Shown in pieces: positions 8,484 to 17,239 of a DNA stretch of 64,000 nucleotides; within the stretch, counting starts at the first letter, position 1; the number at the start of each line of letters is the position of its first letter. The notes under the pieces were generated by a model that saw only the letters and a program-made list of their open reading frames with translations, did not search any database and was not told where the DNA came from. This stretch comes from Bacteroidia bacterium. Lineage in GTDB: Bacteria; Bacteroidota; Bacteroidia; B-17B0; Aurantibacillaceae. Location: contig JAGNIU010000012.1 in NCBI GenBank assembly GCA_018000995.1, positions 35,333 to 99,332 on the forward strand, given 5' to 3'. A program made the translations under genes and the position numbers.

Positions 8484-10472
8484 ATGGCAAGTTCACCAAA
8501 ATTAAACGCTAAAATTCCTGAAGGGGTTTTAGAGAACAAATGGACAAAGTACCGTTCTACAGTTCATTTAGTAAATCCTGCTAACAAACGCAGTTTAGAA
8601 GTGATTGTAGTTGGTTCCGGTTTAGCCGGAGCATCAGCTGCTGCAACTTTAGCGGAGATGGGATACAAAGTAAAAGTATTATGTTTTCAGGATTCTCCTC
8701 GTCGCGCGCACAGTATTGCTGCACAAGGCGGAGTTAATGCTGCAAAAAATTATCAGAATGATGGTGACAGCGTTTACCGTTTATTCTACGATACTATTAA
8801 AGGTGGTGATTACCGCGCACGTGAAGCTAACGTACACCGCCTTGCGGAAGTGTCGGGAAATATTATTGACCAATGTGTTGCGCAAGGCGTTCCTTTTGCC
8901 CGTGAATACGGCGGAACATTAAGTAACCGTTCATTCGGTGGAACTCAAGTTCAACGTACATTTTATGCGGCAGGACAAACAGGACAACAATTATTATTAG
9001 GCGCCTACTCTGCATTACAACGTCAGGTTGGAATGGGAGCTGTACAATTATTAGCGCGTCATGAAATGATGGACATTGTAAATATCGATGGTAAATGCCG
9101 CGGTATTATTGCCCGCGATTTAGTGACCGGAAAATTAGAAAAACATTTTGGTCACGCTGTATTATTATGTACAGGTGGTTATGGTAACGTATTCTATCTT
9201 TCTACAAACGCTATGGGCAGTAACGTAACTGCAGCTTGGAAAGCACATAAAAAAGGAGCGTTCTTCGGAAATCCTTGCTATACACAAATTCACCCAACTT
9301 GTATTCCTGTTTCAGGTGATCACCAATCGAAATTAACGTTAATGAGTGAATCATTACGTAATGATGGACGTATTTGGGTTCCAAAAAAGAAAGATGACAA
9401 TCGTAAAGCAATTGATATTCCTGAAGACGAAAGAGATTATTATTTAGAAAGAAGATATCCTGCCTTCGGAAATTTAGTTCCGCGCGACGTAGCATCACGT
9501 GCTGCTAAAGAACGTTGTGATGCAGGTTACGGAGTTGGTACAAGTAAAATGGCGGTGTATTTAGATTTCGCTGCTAATACAGAGCGTTACGGAAAAATTG
9601 AAGCCAACAAAAAAGGACTTCACAACCCAAGCAAAGAAGAGATTATTAAAATGGGTAAAGAGGTTGTGAAGGAAAAATATGGTAACCTGTTTGACATGTA
9701 CAAACAAATTACCGGCGAAGATCCTTACGAACAACCAATGCGTATTTATCCTGCAGTTCACTACACAATGGGTGGACTATGGGTAGATTATAATTTACAA
9801 ACTACAGTTGAAGGTTTATATGCTTTAGGAGAAGCAAACTTCTCTGATCACGGAGCAAATCGTTTAGGAGCTTCTGCATTAATGCAAGGATTAGCCGACG
9901 GATATTTTGTAATTCCTTATACTATTGGCGAATATTTATCTGAAGAGATTCGCACAAAAGCAATTCCAACCGATAGCGAAGCATTTGTAAAAGCTGAAGC
10001 TGAAGTTCAGGAACGTATTAATAAATTATTCTCAATTAAAGGAACTAAATCTGTTGACCACTTCCACAAACGTTTAGGAAAAATTATGTGGGACAAATGT
10101 GGAATGGCTCGTAACAAAGAAGGATTAACTTCTGCCATTACTGAAATTCAACAGTTGAAAGCAGAATTCTGGTCAAACGTTCGTGTTCCGGGTGAGGCTA
10201 ACGAGTTTAATCCTGAATTAGAAAAAGCGCATCGTGTTGCTGACTTTATTGAATTAGGAGAATTGATGTGTAAAGATGCATTGCACCGTAACGAAAGTTG
10301 TGGCGGACATTTCCGTGAAGAATACCAAACTAAAGATGGAGAAGCTTTACGTGATGACGATAACTTCGCTTATGTTGCTGCATGGGAATACAAAGGCGAA
10401 AGCAACTTTGAATTACACAAAGAAGAATTGAAATTCGAGAATATTAAATTAGCTCAGCGTAATTACGCTTAG
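8484..10472 (+). CDS. sdhA: succinate dehydrogenase/fumarate reductase flavoprotein subunit
   Basis: A 662-residue flavoprotein that interconverts succinate and fumarate. The FAD-binding dinucleotide fold reads [15 protein letters not shown] at about 41-55. The [15 protein letters not shown] motif contains the histidine that covalently binds FAD. Active-site regions [10 protein letters not shown] and the arginine-containing VPRDVASRA are present, and the C-terminal helical domain is complete. Length fits the longer Bacteroidota form. Unusually, sdhB does not follow directly: a four-helix-bundle gene with flanking repeats occupies the 466 bases between sdhA and sdhB. Confidence 0.97.
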   Translation: MASSPKLNAKIPEGVLENKWTKYRSTVHLVNPANKRSLEVIVVGSGLAGASAAATLAEMGYKVKVLCFQDSPRRAHSIAAQGGVNAAKNYQNDGDSVYRLFYDTIKGGDYRAREANVHRLAEVSGNIIDQCVAQGVPFAREYGGTLSNRSFGGTQVQRTFYAAGQTGQQLLLGAYSALQRQVGMGAVQLLARHEMMDIVNIDGKCRGIIARDLVTGKLEKHFGHAVLLCTGGYGNVFYLSTNAMGSNVTAAWKAHKKGAFFGNPCYTQIHPTCIPVSGDHQSKLTLMSESLRNDGRIWVPKKKDDNRKAIDIPEDERDYYLERRYPAFGNLVPRDVASRAAKERCDAGYGVGTSKMAVYLDFAANTERYGKIEANKKGLHNPSKEEIIKMGKEVVKEKYGNLFDMYKQITGEDPYEQPMRIYPAVHYTMGGLWVDYNLQTTVEGLYALGEANFSDHGANRLGASALMQGLADGYFVIPYTIGEYLSEEIRTKAIPTDSEAFVKAEAEVQERINKLFSIKGTKSVDHFHKRLGKIMWDKCGMARNKEGLTSAITEIQQLKAEFWSNVRVPGEANEFNPELEKAHRVADFIELGELMCKDALHRNESCGGHFREEYQTKDGEALRDDDNFAYVAAWEYKGESNFELHKEELKFENIKLAQRNYA

Positions 10473-10501
10473 TAGGATTAAGGATATAGGATTTTAGGAT
10501 A
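10473..10501 (+). repeat. left arm of inverted TAGGAT-type repeat flanking the four-helix-bundle gene
   Basis: Starting on the base after the sdhA stop, TAGGAT occurs at 10473-10478, 10487-10492 and 10495-10500, with AAGGAT at 10480-10485. The same unit returns in inverted orientation (ATCCTA) at 10915-10934. About 21 of 27 positions agree between the two arms by eye, allowing one gap. Confidence 0.75.
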
Positions 10502-10503
10502 TA

Positions 10504-10914
10504 GTGGGAAGTATAAAGTCATATAAGGATTTGATAATTTGGCAGAAGTCGATTGATTTGGCTGTTGAAGTCTATAAGCTGTCTGCAAAATTTCCAAAAG
10601 AGGAGATTTATGGAATGACTAGTCAAATAAGAAGAGCTGTTAGTTCTATTTCCTTAAATATTGCCGAGGGTTACGGACGGAACACAACTAAAAATTATAT
10701 TAACTCACTTTATATTGCACAAGGCAGTTTACAAGAAGTTGAATCCGCGATTATATTAAGCATTCGATTAAATTTTATCAAAGAAGAAGATTGCGAAAAG
10801 GTCAATTCTATAATGTTAGAGGAATTCAAAATGTTCAATGCATTAATTAATTCATTAGAAAATAAAATAAACAATACAAATTTGGTTAAAGAAGAAGGAA
10901 CCACTTACTCCTGA
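10504..10914 (+). CDS. four-helix-bundle protein (S23 / 23S rRNA intervening-sequence family, bAvd-like)
   Basis: A 136-residue protein with the family landmarks: SYKDLIIWQKSIDLAVEVY at the start, YGMTSQIRRAVSSISLNIAEG in the middle (helix 2) and the later SLYIAQGSLQEVE segment. A GTG start at 10504 is required to keep the conserved first helix. This family was first described inside 23S rRNA intervening sequences and is related to the Avd protein of diversity-generating retroelements; structures show pentameric barrels with basic surfaces. Here it is not in rRNA but between sdhA and sdhB, bounded by inverted TAGGAT repeats. Its function is unproven. Confidence 0.92.
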   Translation: MGSIKSYKDLIIWQKSIDLAVEVYKLSAKFPKEEIYGMTSQIRRAVSSISLNIAEGYGRNTTKNYINSLYIAQGSLQEVESAIILSIRLNFIKEEDCEKVNSIMLEEFKMFNALINSLENKINNTNLVKEEGTTYS

Positions 10915-10938
10915 ATCCTAAACCCTAAATCCTAAATT
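10909..10938 (-). repeat. right arm of inverted TAGGAT-type repeat flanking the four-helix-bundle gene
   Basis: ATCCTA at 10915-10920 and 10929-10934, with CCCTAA between, is the inverted counterpart of the TAGGAT repeats at 10473-10501. It begins within the last codons of the four-helix-bundle gene and ends at the base before the sdhB start codon. The sdhB leader is therefore entirely repeat sequence. Confidence 0.75.
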
Positions 10939-11703
10939 ATGAGTCACGGAAATATGAATCTCACACTTAAAGTGTGGAAACAAAAAAACAAAGACACTAA
11001 AGGTAAATTTGAAACTTATCTTGCAAAAGGTATTTCACCCGATATGTCTTTCTTAGAAATGTTTGATGTTGTGAATGAACAACTCATCAACGAAGGAAAA
11101 GAACCAATTGCGTTTGACCACGACTGTCGCGAAGGTATCTGCGGTATGTGCTCAATGTATATTAATGGTCGCCCACACGGGCCGAAAGAAGGTGTTACAA
11201 CTTGTCAGTTACACATGCGTAGCTTTAAAGATGGCGATACAATTGTAGTTGAACCTTGGAGAAGCGCTGCGTTTCCGGTGATAAAAGATCTTGCTGTAGA
11301 CCGTTCTTCGTTTGATAGAATTATGTCGGCCGGCGGATTCGTTTCTGTAAATACTGGTAATGCAAAAGACGCAAACAATATTTTAATTCCGAAAACTGAT
11401 GCAGACGAAGCGTTTGAAGCGGCGGCTTGTATTGGTTGTGGTGCTTGTGTAGCAGCTTGTAAAAATAGTTCTGCAATGTTATTTGTGTCTGCAAAAGTTT
11501 CTCAATTAGCATTATTACCACAGGGAAAAATTGAAGCACAACAACGTGTATTAAACATGGTACATCAAATGGATGAAGAAGGATTTGGAAATTGTACAAA
11601 CACCGGTGCTTGCGAAGCAGAGTGTCCTAAATCTATTTCATTAGAGAATATCGCTCGTATGAACAGAGAATATTTAGTATCATCAGCTATTTCTAAAAAA
11701 TAG
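10939..11703 (+). CDS. sdhB: succinate dehydrogenase/fumarate reductase iron-sulfur subunit
   Basis: A 254-residue protein with all three iron-sulfur binding regions. The [2Fe-2S] site is in [11 protein letters not shown] with a later CQLH. The ferredoxin-like C-terminal domain has [15 protein letters not shown] and [15 protein letters not shown] for the [4Fe-4S] and [3Fe-4S] clusters. It passes electrons between SdhA and the membrane cytochrome. The ATG directly follows the repeat arm of the inserted four-helix-bundle element, so its translation initiation region differs from that of an uninterrupted operon. A terminator lies 25 bases downstream. Confidence 0.96.
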   Translation: MSHGNMNLTLKVWKQKNKDTKGKFETYLAKGISPDMSFLEMFDVVNEQLINEGKEPIAFDHDCREGICGMCSMYINGRPHGPKEGVTTCQLHMRSFKDGDTIVVEPWRSAAFPVIKDLAVDRSSFDRIMSAGGFVSVNTGNAKDANNILIPKTDADEAFEAAACIGCGACVAACKNSSAMLFVSAKVSQLALLPQGKIEAQQRVLNMVHQMDEEGFGNCTNTGACEAECPKSISLENIARMNREYLVSSAISKK

Positions 11704-11727
11704 TCTCTATTATAATTGAAATTTAAG

Positions 11728-11754
11728 AGCCGCTCAGAAATGCGCGGCTTTTTT
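11728..11754 (+). terminator. Rho-independent terminator after sdhB
   Basis: AGCCGC at 11728-11733 pairs with GCGGCT at 11744-11749, leaving a 10-base loop, followed by a run of T residues to 11754. It closes the sdh operon before the convergent GLPGLI gene. Confidence 0.75.
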
Positions 11755-11770
11755 ATTTGTGCTGAGCTTG

Positions 11771-12481
11771 TTACCAGATCCCAAATTGCTCATGCCACAT
11801 CTCCTTGAACCACTTTTCTTTGCCGTAACGCTTTTCCATATCATCCTTTAACTCCTTCGTTGTAAAGACCTTTTTCTTTTTGGGAGGCACTAACGCAAGT
11901 GCATCTGTCTTTATTAATTCAATTGTCTTGGCAAAGTAAACAACTCCTCCGTCCTCGGTGGCTAAACCTAATATTACGCCCGGCAAACCGTAAAAACTTT
12001 CAGGACCTGTTGATGTTGTTAAATCATAACTGAACCAAGCATAAATTCGTGTGCTGTCATTCGCTCTCCAAACCGCTTTTCTACAATTGTATCCTGCTAT
12101 TTTTCTTGAGCTTTCTGTAATGTGCCATACTCTCTTTCTTAAACTATCTTTAATATGTAATTGTTCGCCCCACATATCTTTAATGGTATAACGAAGTGTA
12201 GTATTGAAGTTTTGATACACAGTACTTTTCTGTGTAGCCCAACCAAAACTTTCTTTTAATTCACTTTCCTGAGGCTTAAAGACAGAACAAGTATCATTAA
12301 AATATAATTCGAAATAATCCAACTTAATTTTATCAGCTTCCTTTATCCAATCCTTTACATTGCCACCCTTCATCTTTTTATACAAGTTTGTTTTTCGCTC
12401 GTAAACAACTTTGCCCGAAGTAATCTGTGCGTTAACACTAAACGTAAAGCACATAATAACTACTATCAAAATCCTAATCAT
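11771..12481 (-). CDS. GLPGLI family protein
   Basis: A 236-residue secreted protein. I prefer the ATG at 12481, which opens into the signal peptide MIRILIVVIMCFTFSVNAQ, over a longer in-frame start. The family signature is visible as FYGLPGVILGL near the middle, preceded by conserved Tyr/Trp positions such as YAWFSYDL. GLPGLI proteins are specific to Bacteroidota and usually sit beside a TonB-dependent-type outer-membrane protein, as here. The gene overlaps the end of that upstream gene by 8 bases, suggesting translational coupling. The biochemical role is unknown. Confidence 0.9.
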   Translation of the reverse strand: MIRILIVVIMCFTFSVNAQITSGKVVYERKTNLYKKMKGGNVKDWIKEADKIKLDYFELYFNDTCSVFKPQESELKESFGWATQKSTVYQNFNTTLRYTIKDMWGEQLHIKDSLRKRVWHITESSRKIAGYNCRKAVWRANDSTRIYAWFSYDLTTSTGPESFYGLPGVILGLATEDGGVVYFAKTIELIKTDALALVPPKKKKVFTTKELKDDMEKRYGKEKWFKEMWHEQFGIW

Positions 12482-15203
12482 ACTCCTCCTCCTGTTTTTC
12501 TTTCTGACTGGTGAATTTATAGGTAATACGGCCAAGGAAATACTGACGAATAATTTGTGTTTTCGAGTCCACAATTTTATTCGCCTGAATATCGCGGCGA
12601 TTATTAATATTCTGATTTAATATATCGTTAGCATCAATACCTAAAATTAAATTCTTCGCTTTTAAAAATGAGTAACTGATGTTTGCATTCACAATCGTAT
12701 AATCAATGTTATATCCCACAGCACGGTTACCATTGTTGGTGTAATTAGCTTCAGCATCAAAATTCAATCGCTCAAATAGTTTTATGCGGAACCCCGCTTC
12801 CAAACCATAATTATAGTATGGCTTATTAGATTGCAAGCTGATGGTTTGCTTCGGCACATTATAATTGTAATCGCCGCCAATTCTAATTTCAATATCTTCT
12901 CCAAATTCTTTTTCAAAAGTAAGCCCTCCTGCATACTGTGAGTTTTGGGTTACGTTTTTCTGATCATTCACAAAACCAACATTATTATTATGACTTAAAC
13001 TAACCCTGTAATCAATCTTAAATAACTTTTTAAACACCGGAAGTCCGCCTCCTAAATAAATGTTTCCAAAATAATTTCCATCCACATTTACAGGAACAGT
13101 AATTGAACGGCCAATAGAATCGAAAGTTGTTTTTTCATTTATTTCTCCTATTACACTATTGTAATTTCCGCCTGCATAAAAATTAATATCACTAATGCCT
13201 TTGTAGAAATAGTAATTCATGTTTACATTATTCGTAAAGGCTTGCTTAAGGTCAGGATTTCCAATACTAATATTATTCGGGTCTGTATTATCAATTACCG
13301 GCTGCATTTGTTTCAAATCTGGCAATTGCGATTGCATGTTATAGAAAACAGAAAGATTCGAGCCCTGATTAGGACGGTAATTAAATGAAGCGGTTGGTAA
13401 AACATTATTCACATTTAAGCTTAAATGCTGACCGGTTGTTACATTAATATTTTCTTGATAGATGTTGCGGTAATTAGCTCCTAAACTTACACGGTATTTT
13501 TTTACCTCATAAATTAATTTTCCACCTGCTCTGTTAGAAATACGCTTGTTCTTAAAATTATTAGACTGAGTAGTATTAAGCGCGTCAAAAGCAATGCCGT
13601 CAAAATCAAGAGTTGTTCTGTTACTTGAATTCTCATTGTGTGAAAAACCATAACCAATCTCAACTTTAAATTTTTTAGTAAGTGGCTCAATATAATTTAC
13701 AGTAGCGTTGTGCTCCATTCTGCTATTCTCACTAGTCCGTTTTTGTTTTAAAATCGAATCCGCAGCTTGTCCCAGATAATATCTGAAATCTGTATTTAAA
13801 GTTGATTTCGTAATTGAATTATAATAAGTAGGTTGATAGGTAACCGTAAATTGTCTGTCTTTTTTCTTAAAATTCCTTTGCAATTTAATCATCACGTTTG
13901 CATCTGTGGTTTCCGACTTACTACTATTATAGATATCTGTCGCACGGGTTAATTCGTTTGTAGCTGAAATAAATTTATCGTTTTGTGAACTTGTATTTGA
14001 TGAAGTGTTATAATTAATTTTTGGCTTAACGGTTAGCTCAGTTAATGAATCTAAATTTTGAACCCAGCGTAAATTAAAGTTATGTGTTTGATTAAATAGT
14101 TTTGTGTTAACTGTTTTTGCGTTGGTATAGGAGGTGTCTTCTAAAAAAAACTGTGTGTTTGTTTCCTGACTTGTTGTTAGTTGGTTTTCTTTAAAAGTGT
14201 AATCAGTATTCAATTTTATTTTTTTACTCAGCTTGTCGTTATAATAAAATCCGCCCTTTAAAGTTTGCGGTACACCTGGTTTGCTATTACCGGAACTGGT
14301 CCATGAATTTGACTCCGGATCATAACTCCAATCGTTTTCATTCTCTAAACCATAAGTCCAATTATCATTTCCGCCGAAAGCTTGTTTAGGCGTGTTCGCA
14401 AACAAGCCGAATATGGATAATTTTCTGTTCTTCTTAAATCTGTTCAACAATAATTCATTCTCATAAAATTTCTGAAAATCCGAGGCCACAGATGCTTTTC
14501 CGAAATATCCTTTCTTCGCGTCTTCTTTTAATTGCAAGTTCAACACCTTAACTGTTTCATCCTGACTCTCTGCATCTTCATTTTTCTTTTCATACACCTG
14601 TACATTCTCAACTGATTTTGCATTTAAATTTTTTGTGGCAATTGTTGGGTCACTACCAAAAAACTCATCGCCATCAACTAAAACCTGACTAACTTCTTTT
14701 CCCTGCACAGTAATTTTTCCAGCAGCATCCACTTTAACGCCTGGTAATTTTTTTAATAAGTCTTCTACGGTTGCGTCTTGTTTCAACTTAAACGAATCTG
14801 CAGTAAACATTAATGTATCACCTTTATAATACATTTTTTCTTTGCTTGCCACAATCTCAACTTCATTTAATAAAAAAGATTTTGGTGGAAGAACAACATT
14901 CTTAAAATTAAAAACAGAATCTTTCGCGGTTGGCACTAATAAATAAGTTTTGTCGCTGAAGTTTGGATTAGAAATAACAACCAAATAAGTATCAACAGGA
15001 ACTTTTATGTTTTTAAATAATCCGTTTTTATCAGTTCTTGAATAATTTACTAATGTTGAATCCTTGAATTTAGTAACCATTAAAATGGAATTCTTCATTA
15101 CACCATTTGAAGTAGTATCTTGAATATTGCCGCTTAACTTAATGCTTTGCGCGCTAACACCTAAACATAAAATTGAAAAAAGCGTAATTAGGCTAAGGCG
15201 CAT
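12474..15203 (-). CDS. outer-membrane beta-barrel protein with carboxypeptidase-like regulatory domain (TonB-receptor-like)
   Basis: A 909-residue protein starting at the ATG at 15203, which opens directly into the signal peptide MRLSLITLFSILCLGVSAQ; a longer upstream frame adds only an unlikely tail. After the signal come a beta-sandwich domain (about 20-105), a plug-like region with LLKKLPGVKVDAAGKITVQG (about 150-170) and a barrel of about 650 residues. The overall architecture is that of outer-membrane beta-barrel family 3 / TonB-receptor-like proteins. It is followed by and overlaps a GLPGLI gene, a recurring pair. The substrate is unknown, and no SusD partner is adjacent. Confidence 0.88.
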   Translation of the reverse strand: MRLSLITLFSILCLGVSAQSIKLSGNIQDTTSNGVMKNSILMVTKFKDSTLVNYSRTDKNGLFKNIKVPVDTYLVVISNPNFSDKTYLLVPTAKDSVFNFKNVVLPPKSFLLNEVEIVASKEKMYYKGDTLMFTADSFKLKQDATVEDLLKKLPGVKVDAAGKITVQGKEVSQVLVDGDEFFGSDPTIATKNLNAKSVENVQVYEKKNEDAESQDETVKVLNLQLKEDAKKGYFGKASVASDFQKFYENELLLNRFKKNRKLSIFGLFANTPKQAFGGNDNWTYGLENENDWSYDPESNSWTSSGNSKPGVPQTLKGGFYYNDKLSKKIKLNTDYTFKENQLTTSQETNTQFFLEDTSYTNAKTVNTKLFNQTHNFNLRWVQNLDSLTELTVKPKINYNTSSNTSSQNDKFISATNELTRATDIYNSSKSETTDANVMIKLQRNFKKKDRQFTVTYQPTYYNSITKSTLNTDFRYYLGQAADSILKQKRTSENSRMEHNATVNYIEPLTKKFKVEIGYGFSHNENSSNRTTLDFDGIAFDALNTTQSNNFKNKRISNRAGGKLIYEVKKYRVSLGANYRNIYQENINVTTGQHLSLNVNNVLPTASFNYRPNQGSNLSVFYNMQSQLPDLKQMQPVIDNTDPNNISIGNPDLKQAFTNNVNMNYYFYKGISDINFYAGGNYNSVIGEINEKTTFDSIGRSITVPVNVDGNYFGNIYLGGGLPVFKKLFKIDYRVSLSHNNNVGFVNDQKNVTQNSQYAGGLTFEKEFGEDIEIRIGGDYNYNVPKQTISLQSNKPYYNYGLEAGFRIKLFERLNFDAEANYTNNGNRAVGYNIDYTIVNANISYSFLKAKNLILGIDANDILNQNINNRRDIQANKIVDSKTQIIRQYFLGRITYKFTSQKEKQEEEYD

Positions 15204-15397
15204 TAATTGGGTTTTGTTGTATAATTCACATTTCGTGAAAAGTAACAAGTGCTAAAGTAAAAAACCAATTTGAAGTTAATTTAGTGCGAGTCTGTTAATT
15301 AGTGATTTTTAACATGGGCCACTTATTCGCTTGGTTATTAGCAAGATGCGCGCCTAAGGAAATCCCTTAATTTCTGAACATTTTTAATAATTAAATG

Positions 15398-15405
15398 TAC
15401 TTTTG
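15398..15405 (+). promoter_or_regulatory. -7 promoter element upstream of gcvT
   Basis: TACTTTTG matches the Bacteroidota -7 consensus TAnnTTTG exactly and lies 17 bases before the gcvT ATG. The -33 element is weak. The 219-base region 15204-15422 holds no gene, and I see no glycine riboswitch core in it. Confidence 0.45.
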
Positions 15406-15422
15406 TTTCAAATCATCCACTT

Positions 15423-16505
15423 ATGAAAAACACAGCTCTTACCAACAAACACATTAGTTTAGGCGCTAAAATGGTGCCATTTGCAGGTTACAATATGCCT
15501 GTTTCTTATTCAGGTTTAAACGACGAACATTTAGCAGTACGTAATAGTGTTGGTGTTTTTGATGTGAGTCACATGGGCGAATTTAAAATTAAAGGTCCGG
15601 GTGCATTAGATTTAATACAAAGAGTAACTTCAAATGACGCGTCGAAACTTACAGACTGGAAAGTTCAGTATTCATGTTTACCAAATGATAAAGGCGGAAT
15701 TGTTGATGATCTTTTAGTTTATCGTGTTAGTCAGGATGAATATTATTTAGTAGTAAACGCCTCTAATATTGAAAAAGATTGGAATTGGATTAAGAAACAC
15801 AATACTGATAACGTGGAGATGATTGATACCTCTGACAAAACAAGTTTGTTAGCGGTGCAAGGTCCGAAAGCATTAGCAACTTTACAGAAATTAACGAAAG
15901 TTGATTTATCGAAAATGGAATACTACACATTTACTGTTGGAACAATGGCAGGAATTGATAATGTAGTTATTTCGAATACAGGTTATACAGGCGCGGGCGG
16001 ATTTGAATTATATGTTGGAAATGAGAATGCAGAAAAAATGTGGGATGCTGTTTTTGAAGCGGGAAAAGAATTCGGCATTAAACCAATTGGCTTAGGCGCG
16101 CGTGATACTTTACGTTTAGAAATGGGTTTCTGTTTATACGGAAATGATATTGATGATACTACTTCTCCAATTGAAGCAGGTTTAGGATGGATTACTAAAT
16201 TCACAAAAGATTTCACTAACCGTACTGAAATTGAAAAACACAAAACAAATGGTGTTAGTAAAAAATTAGTCGGTTTTGAAATGATTGACCGTGGTATTCC
16301 ACGTCACGATTATCAAATTGCTGATGCTAATGGAAATATTATTGGCAAAGTGACTTCAGGAACACAATCGCCAAGTTTAAATAAAGCGATTGGTATGGGT
16401 TATGTAAAAACTGAATTAGCTACGCCTGATTCTGAAATATTTATTTTAATTCGCGACAAACCTATTAAAGCAAAGGTTTCTAAAATTCCTTTCTTGAAAA
16501 AATAA
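15423..16505 (+). CDS. gcvT: glycine cleavage system aminomethyltransferase (T protein)
   Basis: A 360-residue protein of standard length. It transfers the aminomethyl carbon from the lipoyl H protein to tetrahydrofolate, releasing ammonia. Visible signatures include the N-terminal [24 protein letters not shown] with the conserved Asp-His pair, [14 protein letters not shown] in the folate region and [16 protein letters not shown]. The C-terminal beta-barrel domain ends normally. The other glycine-cleavage genes are not nearby. The next gene, a ComB-like phosphatase, starts 2 bases after the stop, so the two are very likely co-transcribed. Confidence 0.96.
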   Translation: MKNTALTNKHISLGAKMVPFAGYNMPVSYSGLNDEHLAVRNSVGVFDVSHMGEFKIKGPGALDLIQRVTSNDASKLTDWKVQYSCLPNDKGGIVDDLLVYRVSQDEYYLVVNASNIEKDWNWIKKHNTDNVEMIDTSDKTSLLAVQGPKALATLQKLTKVDLSKMEYYTFTVGTMAGIDNVVISNTGYTGAGGFELYVGNENAEKMWDAVFEAGKEFGIKPIGLGARDTLRLEMGFCLYGNDIDDTTSPIEAGLGWITKFTKDFTNRTEIEKHKTNGVSKKLVGFEMIDRGIPRHDYQIADANGNIIGKVTSGTQSPSLNKAIGMGYVKTELATPDSEIFILIRDKPIKAKVSKIPFLKK

Positions 16506-16507
16506 TT

Positions 16508-17239
16508 TTGAGCGAAGACAACAAATATAAAATCGACGCGTGTTTTTCTCCACACCTTTATCCGGTTTATGCCGATGATGAAAGTATTGTTGTGGTGATT
16601 GATGTGTTTCGTGCAACCTCAGCTATTTGTGTGGCGTTTCATAATGGTGCTGATAAAATTATTCCCGTTGCAACCGTTGAAGAAGCTCAGTCGTACAAGA
16701 GCCAAGGTTTTCTTGCAGGGGCAGAACGCAACGCTATTAAATTAGATGGTTTTGATTTTGGAAACTCACCTTTCGATTATATGGGTGACCATGTGAAAGG
16801 AAAAACAATTGCACTTACTACTACTAATGGAACACAAGCTATTGAAGCTGCGCGTAATGCTTATAAAGTTGTAGTAGGTTCATTTTTAAATATTGATGTG
16901 TTGTGTGAGTGGTTAATGAAACAAGATCGAGGCATTACTTTACTTTGTTCAGGTTGGAAAAATAAATTTAATCTGGAAGACGCCTTATACGCAGGAGCCG
17001 TTACTGAAAAAATATTCTCTCTCTCAAAAAACTACAAACTAGGTGATGGCTGTTTAGCGTTGAAATATTTATACGAACAAGCGCAGCACGAACCGATAAA
17101 GTTTTTAGTGAACGCATCTCACAAAGAACGTTTAGCAAGATTGGGTTTGAAAAAAGATATTAAATATTGCTTAACACCAAATCTTGCGCCCGTAATTCCT
17201 GTTCTTGAAGGAAAGTATCTAGTGAAATTAAATTCTTAA
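16508..17239 (+). CDS. 2-phosphosulfolactate phosphatase family protein (ComB-like)
   Basis: A 243-residue protein with family signatures VVVIDVFRATSAI (about 28-40), AGERNAIKLDGFDFGNSP, TTTNGTQAI and LCSGWKNKFNLEDALYAG. In methanogens ComB dephosphorylates phosphosulfolactate during coenzyme M synthesis. Bacterial homologues are common, but their substrate is mostly untested. The start is a TTG at 16508, only 2 bases after gcvT; no in-frame ATG would keep the conserved N-terminus. The stop codon overlaps the convergent rodA stop in a shared TTAA. The family call is firm, the substrate is not. Confidence 0.88.
   Translation: MSEDNKYKIDACFSPHLYPVYADDESIVVVIDVFRATSAICVAFHNGADKIIPVATVEEAQSYKSQGFLAGAERNAIKLDGFDFGNSPFDYMGDHVKGKTIALTTTNGTQAIEAARNAYKVVVGSFLNIDVLCEWLMKQDRGITLLCSGWKNKFNLEDALYAGAVTEKIFSLSKNYKLGDGCLALKYLYEQAQHEPIKFLVNASHKERLARLGLKKDIKYCLTPNLAPVIPVLEGKYLVKLNS

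Noticed and set aside
8716..8922. Small plus-strand frame inside sdhA
   Set aside because: It lies in another frame of a strongly conserved enzyme gene.
9211..9498. Minus-strand frame inside sdhA
   Set aside because: Antisense shadow of sdhA with no start signal or family features.
10504..10914. Diversity-generating retroelement accessory gene
   Set aside because: The four-helix-bundle family includes Avd, but no reverse transcriptase, template repeat or variable repeat is present near it.
15204..15422. Possible glycine riboswitch upstream of gcvT
   Set aside because: The region has only small hairpins (for example TAAGG/CCTTA near 15355); I could not find the conserved glycine-riboswitch core.
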